Positions 1 to 5,185 of a DNA stretch of 6,196 nucleotides are shown here, in pieces. Each line of letters starts with the position of its first letter. The stretch's first letter is position 1. Below the pieces are notes generated by a model that searched no databases, was not told the origin of the DNA, and was given only the letters and a program-made list of their open reading frames with translations. Made by a program: the position numbers and the translations under genes. Source of the stretch: Thermococcus sp. (GTDB lineage Archaea > Methanobacteriota_B > Thermococci > Thermococcales > Thermococcaceae); NCBI GenBank assembly GCA_027065835.1, contig JAMONK010000220.1, forward strand, positions 1 to 6,196. The letters are read 5' to 3'.

Positions 1-1
1 C

Positions 2-451
2 ATATTCGTGATCTCGGTTGTGGCTGGACTCTTGATAATAACCGGCGGCGCAATAAACGCTTATTTCAGCCTGGAGACTTACGCAGAGGGAATCCTTGGC
101 AGGCTGCCGGGAACACCCCTGTTACAGGTTCTGATATACATAAACGCTCTGGGAGCCTCGCTCGTGGTCGGAATCTCCGTCGTGATCACGGGACGCATTA
201 TACAGGCGTACCTGAAGAAAGATGCCCACATCTGGTACTACGTCTCGGCGCTTCTCACGATGCCGGCGCTGTGGGTAACGATAGACCTAACGACGAGGTA
301 CGCGATGGCAATACTCACTTTCTCGGATATAAACGTGTTCACAAAGGTTATAATAGCCGTTGTGGATATCGGGTTCAGCGTTTTAGTTGGGATGTACCTG
401 AGAGGAAAAGTTAGGGGATGGGAGAAAGTTGAAGCTGGAGCGGGCACTTAA
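2..451 (+). CDS. Small multi-pass membrane protein, unknown function (5' end missing)
   Basis: I do not recognise this protein. The reading frame is open to the left edge (ATA TTC before the first GTG at 8), and no ribosome binding site fits in the 7 bases before that GTG, so the gene probably begins outside the window. Counting from the GTG, 147 residues are visible, with about four hydrophobic segments: roughly residues 1-19, 38-62, 74-92 (weaker) and 109-131. The C-terminal tail, from about residue 132, is short and basic then acidic (LRGKVRGWEKVEAGAGT) and probably cytoplasmic. No catalytic motif is visible. The last 23 bases overlap the start of the downstream coiled-coil gene, which suggests one transcript and coupled translation. 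It could be a subunit or anchor for that protein, or part of a larger integral membrane protein. Confidence 0.75.
   Translation: MFVISVVAGLLIITGGAINAYFSLETYAEGILGRLPGTPLLQVLIYINALGASLVVGISVVITGRIIQAYLKKDAHIWYYVSALLTMPALWVTIDLTTRYAMAILTFSDINVFTKVIIAVVDIGFSVLVGMYLRGKVRGWEKVEAGAGT
415..429 (+). promoter_or_regulatory. Ribosome binding site and TTG start of the coiled-coil gene
   Basis: GGGAG at 420-424 lies 4 nt before TTG 429, inside the last codons of the membrane protein gene. It decides the choice of TTG over the in-frame ATG at 465, which has only AAGG directly against it. The spacing is short, so initiation may rely on ribosomes arriving from the upstream gene. Confidence 0.45.
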
Positions 452-1487
452 CGAGTACCGAAGGATGAAGGAGGAAGAAGAACGCAGGATTCAAAAATTG
501 AAAGAAAAACACAACAAACGGGTAAAGAAAAAGATAAAGGAGATACTCAAAAGGATCGATAAACTGGAGAAGAAACGGCTTCCCAAAGACGTCGATGAGC
601 AGGTCGCGAGACTGGTGGAGAACGACCGGCGGAACTACGTCAGGGCTCTGAGGCATGCCCTCGAAAGCGTTGGGGACATAGACGACCTCGGAAAACGTCT
701 GCCTGACCTGGCAAAGCTCCACGTCGGGCACGGCAAATATCTCCTCATAGCGTTCGAAAAGGATATATACACCATAAACAGGCTATTAAAGGAGCTCAGC
801 GAGGACTACGCGGAGTACTACGGAGAGGTCATGGCCGAAGGCCTTGGGGATGTTGAACCGGAGCTGCTTCTGGAGGAAGAGAGGAGGATACACAAACTCC
901 TTGAGGAAGCCAGGAGGGACAGGGACCAGTTAAGGGAAGCCGTGGACAGGAAAAGGGGCGAACTGCAGGAGTTCTATCGTGACAGGGGACTTGACAAACT
1001 GGAAGAGGAGATAGCGTCCCTCAATGCGGACGCAAGACGGATAGAGCTAGAAGTGAGGTCGAAAGCGTCTAAACTTCACAAACCCATAAAACGGATGCGC
1101 CTGGGTGGGTTCGCAGACGAGTTCCTGGAGGACAGCGGGGCGGCCATCGAAAACCCGGACGAATTCCTAGCCATGGTGAGGAAGATCCTGAACGATCTGG
1201 ATGACAAACACAGGAAAACCGCAAACTGGTTGCTCAAACATCTACCCGAGAAAGCCAGAACCATAAAAGAGAGACGCAGGAAACTTGAAATGCTCCAGGA
1301 AAGGAAGGATCGGATTCTTGAAGAGGGAGCCACCAGAGAAAAGGAGATCTGGGAACTCGAGAGGAAGATAGAGGAGAAAGAGGCTGAGATCAGAAAGCTC
1401 AGACATCAGCTGGAGCACCTGGAGGCCCAGCTCGATGGGGTGCTGTCCAGACTGGAGGAAATCCTGGGAGAGAAAATCGAACGTTAG
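429..1487 (+). CDS. Charged coiled-coil protein, unknown function
   Basis: Function not recognised. The 352-residue product is dominated by Lys, Arg, Glu and Asp in heptad-like helices. Likely coiled-coil stretches are about residues 1-50, 144-215 and 275-350. Between them lie a less charged helical block (about 56-140, including GHGKYLLIAFEKDIYTINRL near 100-119) and a segment with glycines and prolines (about 216-272, including RLGGFADEF at 224-232). It has no cysteine, no Walker A motif, no zinc hook, no signal peptide and no membrane segment, so it is probably a cytoplasmic or membrane-associated scaffold. Automatic annotation may call it SbcC/SMC-like because of its coils, but no ATPase head is present. 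The TTG start at 429 is chosen because GGGAG (420-424) lies just upstream and it overlaps gene 1 as coupled genes do. The in-frame ATG at 465 lacks a good ribosome binding site. The coding region is secure, the start moderately so. Confidence 0.85.
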   Translation: MKLERALNEYRRMKEEEERRIQKLKEKHNKRVKKKIKEILKRIDKLEKKRLPKDVDEQVARLVENDRRNYVRALRHALESVGDIDDLGKRLPDLAKLHVGHGKYLLIAFEKDIYTINRLLKELSEDYAEYYGEVMAEGLGDVEPELLLEEERRIHKLLEEARRDRDQLREAVDRKRGELQEFYRDRGLDKLEEEIASLNADARRIELEVRSKASKLHKPIKRMRLGGFADEFLEDSGAAIENPDEFLAMVRKILNDLDDKHRKTANWLLKHLPEKARTIKERRRKLEMLQERKDRILEEGATREKEIWELERKIEEKEAEIRKLRHQLEHLEAQLDGVLSRLEEILGEKIER

Positions 1488-1497
1488 GCTTATAAAT
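1486..1497 (+). promoter_or_regulatory. Archaeal promoter (TATA box) of the endonuclease IV-like gene
   Basis: AGGCTTATAAAT contains a TATA box TTATAAA at 1490-1496, with purine-rich AGG before it as a possible BRE. It overlaps the stop codon of the coiled-coil gene (1485-1487). Spacing of about 25 nt from the box centre predicts transcription starting near 1518, giving a leader of only about 10 nt. The same 11-mer AGGCTTATAAA recurs at 2444-2454 before the ABC permease gene. Confidence 0.65.
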
Positions 1498-1511
1498 TAG
1501 GTTGCCCTAAT
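1496..1511. promoter_or_regulatory. Perfect palindrome just downstream of the TATA box, candidate operator
   Basis: ATTAGG-TTGC-CCTAAT has two perfect 6-base arms around a 4-base centre. It begins at the last base of the TATA box and ends before the predicted transcription start, the usual place for an archaeal repressor to block polymerase recruitment. I do not recognise it as the site of a named regulator. It could also be chance. Confidence 0.4.
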
Positions 1512-1516
1512 GGCCT

Positions 1517-1522
1517 AGGTGA
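1517..1522 (+). promoter_or_regulatory. Shine-Dalgarno that decides the nfo-like start
   Basis: AGGTGA (AGGTGAT through 1523) matches 7 bases of the GGAGGTGAT complement of archaeal 16S rRNA, with 4-5 nt before ATG 1528. The in-frame GTG at 1519 is part of this site, which argues against GTG being the start. Confidence 0.75.
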
Positions 1523-1527
1523 TAGAA

Positions 1528-2373
1528 ATGTTCAGGGTTGACCGCCTTCGCTTCGGTACCGCGGGGATCCCGATCTCAACACCCAAGCGCTCAACCGTTG
1601 ACGGAATAGCCCGGGTGAGGGACCTGGGACTCGATGCGATGGAGATGGAGTTCGTCAGGGGGGTAAACCTCAAGTCAGAACTCGCTAAGAAAATAAAGTA
1701 CGTGGCAAAGAAGCACGACGTCCTGCTCACCGCCCACGCGCCCTACTACATAAACCTCAACGCGGCGGAAAGGGCTAAAATCGAGGCGAGCAAGAACAGG
1801 ATAATCCAGAGCGCCGAAAGGCTCCACGACGCCGGTGGCTGGAGCGTCGTCTTCCACGCCGGGTACTACCTCAAGCAGCCCCCGGAGAGTGTTTACCAGA
1901 GGATACTTGAGGCCCTCCGGGACATCGAGAAAAGGCTCATGGACAAGGGGGTGGAGGTCTGGTTGAGGCCGGAGCTCACGGGAAAACCCACCCAGTTCGG
2001 AGACCTTAAGGAGATAGTGAGACTCAGCGAGGAGCTTGAGATGGTTCTGCCGACGATAGACTTCGCCCACGCCCATGCGAGGCACACCGGGAAGTGCAAC
2101 ACCACAGAGGAATGGCGCGAGATGCTGACCGTTATAGAGGACGGACTCGGCCGGGATGCCCTGGACAGCATGCACATCCACATGTCCGGCATAGAGTACA
2201 CCGCGAAGGGCGAAAGGAGGCACCTGCCTCTTCGCGAGAGCGACATGAAGTGGGAGGACCTTTTAAAAGTTCTAAAGGAGTTCCGGGTCAAGGGCGTCGT
2301 GATCAGTGAAAGCCCGAACATCGAGGACGACGCTCTGCTGATGAAACGGAGGTACGAGGAGATAAGAATCTGA
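1528..2373 (+). CDS. nfo: Endonuclease IV-like TIM-barrel protein (AP endonuclease / deoxyribonuclease IV family)
   Basis: A 281-residue protein of the Nfo/AP-endonuclease-2 TIM-barrel family. Family members cut DNA 5' of abasic sites in base excision repair using a zinc cluster. Length and ligand order fit: H70 (LTAHAPYYINL), H110 (VVFHAGYY), E149 (RPELTGK), D178 and H181 (TIDFAHAHA), H218 (HIHMSG, or H216), H232 (RRHLPL) and E261 (SESPN). These correspond to E. coli H69, H109, E145, D179, H182, H216, H231 and E261. The position of E. coli D229 is R230 here, with E229 beside it, so the third metal site is not canonical. The start at ATG 1528 is chosen from the strong Shine-Dalgarno at 1517-1522; GTG 1519 would add only three residues. 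It has its own promoter and appears to be a single-gene unit. A sugar-isomerase-like or other activity on the same fold cannot be fully excluded, but the motif set and the recalled archaeal homologues favour a nuclease. Confidence 0.88.
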   Translation: MFRVDRLRFGTAGIPISTPKRSTVDGIARVRDLGLDAMEMEFVRGVNLKSELAKKIKYVAKKHDVLLTAHAPYYINLNAAERAKIEASKNRIIQSAERLHDAGGWSVVFHAGYYLKQPPESVYQRILEALRDIEKRLMDKGVEVWLRPELTGKPTQFGDLKEIVRLSEELEMVLPTIDFAHAHARHTGKCNTTEEWREMLTVIEDGLGRDALDSMHIHMSGIEYTAKGERRHLPLRESDMKWEDLLKVLKEFRVKGVVISESPNIEDDALLMKRRYEEIRI

Positions 2374-2399
2374 ACCACCCCAGGGAACCCTGACTGGTT
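2373..2399 (+). terminator. Interrupted inverted repeat after the nfo-like stop codon, weak terminator candidate
   Basis: Two nested arm pairs occur: AACCA (2373-2377) with TGGTT (2395-2399), and CAGGG (2381-2385) with CCCTG (2388-2392). They could fold into an interrupted hairpin starting at the stop codon. Only TTT follows directly, so it lacks the strong U-run typical of archaeal termination. It may instead protect the 3' end. Confidence 0.3.
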
Positions 2400-2443
2400 T
2401 GCATGCGGCGGGTTTGGGGGGTTGCCGGGCCACATCCCAATCA

Positions 2444-2454
2444 AGGCTTATAAA
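2444..2454 (+). promoter_or_regulatory. Promoter of the ABC importer operon (leaderless transcript predicted)
   Basis: AGGCTTATAAA has its TATA box TTATAAA at 2448-2454. The ATG at 2477 lies 23 nt past the box, just where transcription should begin, and no Shine-Dalgarno precedes it. The mRNA is therefore probably leaderless. This promoter also rules out the longer in-frame opening from 2399. Confidence 0.65.
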
Positions 2455-2476
2455 CCATCACAACCGAGTTTTGAGC

Positions 2477-4102
2477 ATGGGGTCAAAGCCTTCCAAGATC
2501 ATCCTCTTAATGCCGCTGGTGTTCCTGCTGGTTTTCTTCTACATTCCGTTAGTCAGCATAGTAAAAACCGGTCTGTGGGATGGGGGATTAACCCTGCGGT
2601 ATCTCGGCGCGGTTCTCTCCAACGGATACCACAGGCACGTCATAATATTCACCGTGGAGCAGGCGATCGCCTCCACCCTTCTGACACTTGTCCTCGGCCT
2701 CCCCGGGGCGTACATCTTCGCAAAGTACGATTTTCCGGGAAAACGCACAATAAAAGCTTTCCTGACCGTTCCGTTCGTGATGCCCAGCGTGATGGTGGCC
2801 CTGGGCTACATCCTCCTCTTTGGAAAGAACGGCTTCGTAACTGAACTGGTGGGCCGTGATCTTGGTATCCTGTACTCATGGAAGGCCATACTCCTCGCCC
2901 ATGCGTTCTACAACTTCCCGATAGTCATCAGAATGGTTTCCTCCCTCTGGCAGCGCATCAACCCCCACTACGAGGAGGCGGCCATGGCGCTTGGGGCCAG
3001 GGGATGGAGGCTGTTCTGGAGGATAACCCTGCCGATGATCTCTCCCGCGATCTTTGCCTCGGCCATGCTCACATTCGTATTCTGCTTCCTGAGCTTTTCA
3101 ATCCCATTGATAATCGGTGGCTACCAGTACGCTACGATGGAGGTGGACATATTCACGCAGGTGATGACCCTCCTCGACTTCAAGACGGGGGCGGCCCTGG
3201 CACTTATTCAGATAACACTGAGCGCGGTTTTTATGTACCTCTACCTGAGGAGTCTGGAGGCGTACTCAAAACGGGAGGAGCAGCGAATATTTCAGAAACC
3301 TGCTGGTTTTGGATGGAGGGACATTCTGAGCATCAAAGGGCTCCTGATGGTTGTGTACTCCCTCATCGTGTTCCTCTTCATAGTTGCGCCCCTTCTGGCA
3401 GTCCTCTACGACTCGCTCCGGTTCCAGGGGGGCTGGTCTCTGGAGTGGTACAGGAGGGTCTTCTCGCCGGAGTACAACCCCATGTTTGGGGCCAGCACGA
3501 TGGTAACGATAAGGAACTCCCTGGCCTTCGGCATCTCAACCGTGATCCTCTCCACACTGGTGGCCCTTCCCGTAGCGTATATCCTCCACCGCTGGAACTT
3601 CCGTGGAAAAAGGCTGTTCGACGTACTGGTCATGCTGCCCCTTGCGAGCTCGCCGGTGACGCTGGCCCTTGGGTACATCAAGGTTTTCCATTCAACCCCC
3701 CTGTACTACACGGCGGCCATAGTGGCCATAGCCCATACGGTGATCGCGTATCCCTTCGTGCTGCGCTCCGTCTCAACGGCGCTGAGGAAGATAAGACCCA
3801 ACCTGTTTGAGGCGGCGCTGAGCCTCGGAGCAAGGGAGTGGAGGGCGTTCCTGAAGGTTGAGCTGCCCATCGCCATGGGCGGAGTGATAGTTGGCGCCAT
3901 ATTCGCGTTCGCCATGAGTATAGCCGAGCTCGGTGCCACCTACATGCTGGCCAAACCGGAGTACACGACCATGGCGGTGGCGGTCTACAGGTTCCTTGGC
4001 TCCCGCCAGTTTGGAAGCGCCTCCGCGTTATCCGTTATGCTGATGGTGCTCTCGGCGCTAAGCTTCATGGTTATAGAGCGGATGGGGGAAGAGGTATGGT
4101 AA
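2477..4102 (+). CDS. ABC importer permease, two fused permease domains (ThiP/FbpB type)
   Basis: This 541-residue inner-membrane protein forms the whole translocation channel of a type I ABC importer in one chain. Domain 1 covers about residues 8-262 and domain 2 about 288-535, each with roughly six membrane helices, joined by a hydrophilic linker (about 262-288). Each half carries the EAA loop that docks on the ATPase: EEAAMALGARGWRLFWRITLP at 166-186 (two-residue core E167-A168, G173, L185-P186) and FEAALSLGAREWRAFLKVEL at 444-463. Length and duplication match the COG1178 group (ferric iron, thiamine and aminoethylphosphonate importers), so the substrate cannot be read from this gene. The start at ATG 2477 is set by the promoter at 2444-2454; TTG 2471 is a less likely alternative. 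It overlaps the ATPase gene by 7 nt, so the two form an operon. No binding-protein gene is adjacent. Confidence 0.92.
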   Translation: MGSKPSKIILLMPLVFLLVFFYIPLVSIVKTGLWDGGLTLRYLGAVLSNGYHRHVIIFTVEQAIASTLLTLVLGLPGAYIFAKYDFPGKRTIKAFLTVPFVMPSVMVALGYILLFGKNGFVTELVGRDLGILYSWKAILLAHAFYNFPIVIRMVSSLWQRINPHYEEAAMALGARGWRLFWRITLPMISPAIFASAMLTFVFCFLSFSIPLIIGGYQYATMEVDIFTQVMTLLDFKTGAALALIQITLSAVFMYLYLRSLEAYSKREEQRIFQKPAGFGWRDILSIKGLLMVVYSLIVFLFIVAPLLAVLYDSLRFQGGWSLEWYRRVFSPEYNPMFGASTMVTIRNSLAFGISTVILSTLVALPVAYILHRWNFRGKRLFDVLVMLPLASSPVTLALGYIKVFHSTPLYYTAAIVAIAHTVIAYPFVLRSVSTALRKIRPNLFEAALSLGAREWRAFLKVELPIAMGGVIVGAIFAFAMSIAELGATYMLAKPEYTTMAVAVYRFLGSRQFGSASALSVMLMVLSALSFMVIERMGEEVW

Positions 4103-5097
4103 CGGTCGAACTTCGAAACGTCGAAAAGAAATGGGAAGACTTCAGACTCAGGATAAACCACTTAGAGGCCCGGGATGGGGAATTTCTCACATTACTTGGG
4201 CCGAGTGGATGTGGGAAGACCACGACGCTGAGGATGATAGCGGGGTTTGATAGGCCGGAAGGGGGGGAGATACTCTTTGATGGGACTCGGATGAACGAAG
4301 TTCCCCCCTACGAGCGTGGGATAGGGATAGTATTCCAGGACTACGCCCTCTTTCCACACATGACCGTTTTTAAAAACGTCGCCTTCGGGCTGGAGATGAG
4401 GAGGGTCCCCCGCAAGGAGATAGAGGGACGTGTGAAACGGGCGCTCGAGCTAGTCGGTCTGAGGGGGATGGAGAACAGGTATCCGGAGCAGCTCTCCGGC
4501 GGCCAGCAGCAGCGCGTTGCACTCGCGAGGGCCCTCGTAGTCGAGCCTGAGGTTCTCCTCCTGGATGAGCCGCTGAGCAACCTCGATGCAAAGATCCGTG
4601 AGAAGCTCAGGGGGGAGGTAAGGAGGATCCAGCGGGAGCTCGGGATAACGACGATATACGTCACCCACGACCAGGAGGAGGCGATGGCGATAAGCGACAG
4701 GATAGCCCTCATGAACGTCGGAACCGTCGAACAGGTCGGGACACCACTCGAGCTTTACTACCACCCAAAGACCGAGTTCGTGGCCCGTTTTCTCGGCCTC
4801 AGCAACATACTGGAGCTTGAAGCCGAGAACGGAAGGGCTTGCCTGGGGGGACTGTGCTTCAACGTTGGAAAGGAAGGACGTGTTCGCCTCTTCTTCAGAC
4901 CAGAGAGCGTGTACGTAAAACCCGGAAAAACGGGGAGGATAACCGACTACGAGCTTCTACCCGGTAGGGTGCGCCTGAAGATCGACGTGGAGGGAAACAC
5001 GATACTGGCGGAACGGTTCCTAAACGAACTGCCATTTTCAATAGATGAGCCGCCGGAGGGCGTTGATCTGGAGGTACTCTCTTTCTCCACGATTTAA
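4096..5097 (+). CDS. ABC importer ATPase with C-terminal TOBE-like domain
   Basis: This 333-residue cytoplasmic ATPase powers the permease encoded just upstream. All the nucleotide-binding motifs are intact: Walker A GPSGCGKT (35-42), Q-loop Q81 (VFQDYALFPHMTV), signature LSGGQ (133-137), Walker B LLLDE (154-158), D-loop SNLD (161-164) and switch H191 (YVTHDQEEA). Residues from about 232 to the end form a regulatory TOBE-like region (LFFRPESVYV at 265-274). That length suits the FbpC/PotA/MalK group better than ThiQ, which is usually near 230 residues and lacks this domain. The tail holds a C-x4-C pair (C249, C254). ATG 4096 lies within the last codons of the permease gene (7 nt overlap, ATGGTAA), and GGGGG (4084-4088) can serve as ribosome binding site, so translation is probably coupled. 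The substrate is undetermined. Confidence 0.94.
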   Translation: MVTVELRNVEKKWEDFRLRINHLEARDGEFLTLLGPSGCGKTTTLRMIAGFDRPEGGEILFDGTRMNEVPPYERGIGIVFQDYALFPHMTVFKNVAFGLEMRRVPRKEIEGRVKRALELVGLRGMENRYPEQLSGGQQQRVALARALVVEPEVLLLDEPLSNLDAKIREKLRGEVRRIQRELGITTIYVTHDQEEAMAISDRIALMNVGTVEQVGTPLELYYHPKTEFVARFLGLSNILELEAENGRACLGGLCFNVGKEGRVRLFFRPESVYVKPGKTGRITDYELLPGRVRLKIDVEGNTILAERFLNELPFSIDEPPEGVDLEVLSFSTI

Positions 5098-5101
5098 CCT
5101 G

Positions 5102-5110
5102 CGTGTTTTT
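5102..5110 (+). terminator. T-run after the ABC operon, candidate terminator
   Basis: CGTGTTTTT gives a run of five T (5106-5110) about 10 nt after the ATPase stop codon. Archaeal polymerase often terminates at such U-runs without a hairpin. The same bases are the left arm of the inverted repeat ending at 5145, so the role may be different or double. Confidence 0.35.
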
Positions 5111-5127
5111 ACAAAAAATTGTATAAA

Positions 5128-5141
5128 AAAGCTTTAAAAAA
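5128..5141 (+). promoter_or_regulatory. Promoter of the NCS2 permease gene
   Basis: AAAGCTTTAAAAAA aligns with the other two promoters here (AGGCTTATAAA twice): AAAGC is the BRE-like part and TTTAAAAA (5133-5140) the TATA box. Transcription would start near 5162, leaving a leader of about 24 nt. TATAAAAA at 5122-5129 is an alternative box, with a start near 5150. Confidence 0.55.
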
Positions 5142-5173
5142 CACGTTTATTAGCAGATATCAGTCAATGAGCT

Positions 5174-5178
5174 GGAGG
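5174..5178 (+). promoter_or_regulatory. Shine-Dalgarno of the NCS2 permease gene
   Basis: GGAGG sits 7 nt before ATG 5186 and fixes that start, which also gives the expected family N-terminus. Confidence 0.75.
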
Positions 5179-5185
5179 GAACAAG

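Larger units (their letters stand above)
5102..5145. repeat. 9-bp perfect inverted repeat enclosing the permease promoter
   Basis: CGTGTTTTT (5102-5110) and AAAAACACG (5137-5145) are exact reverse complements separated by 26 A/T-rich bases. Inside lie ACAA-AAAA-TTGT (5111-5122) and the palindrome AAAGCTTT (5128-5135). The right arm overlaps the likely TATA box. It could be a regulator site or a hairpin; A/T richness makes part of the symmetry easy to get by chance, but the CGTG/CACG ends are not A/T. Confidence 0.45.

Noticed and set aside
429..1487. Annotation of the coiled-coil protein as an SbcC/SMC/Rad50 ATPase
   Set aside because: No Walker A or B, no signature motif and no zinc-hook CxxC; the resemblance is only the coil composition.
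2407..2429. A stable three-layer G-quadruplex
   Set aside because: Only three separate runs of three or more G are present, so at best a two-layer form is possible; kept only as a minor remark.
1675..2444. Long open frames on the minus strand opposite the nfo-like gene
   Set aside because: They mirror the coding strand of a clearly recognised gene, and their translations show no known motif or start signals.
2462..2470. AAC-CGA-GTT palindrome between TATA box and start of the ABC operon, as a possible SurR site
   Set aside because: The SurR consensus is GTT-N3-AAC; this is the reverse arrangement, and a 3-base arm palindrome is common by chance.
2399..2476. N-terminal extension of the ABC permease from an upstream in-frame ATG/TTG (26 extra residues)
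   Set aside because: The extension contains the TATA box at 2448-2454, reads as unlike a membrane protein N-terminus, and no ribosome binding site supports it.
2878..3810. 310-codon open frame overlapping the permease gene on the same strand
   Set aside because: Its translation is rich in Pro, Gly and His with no domain logic, while the overlapping frame encodes clear ABC permease helices and EAA loops; it is a high-GC shadow.
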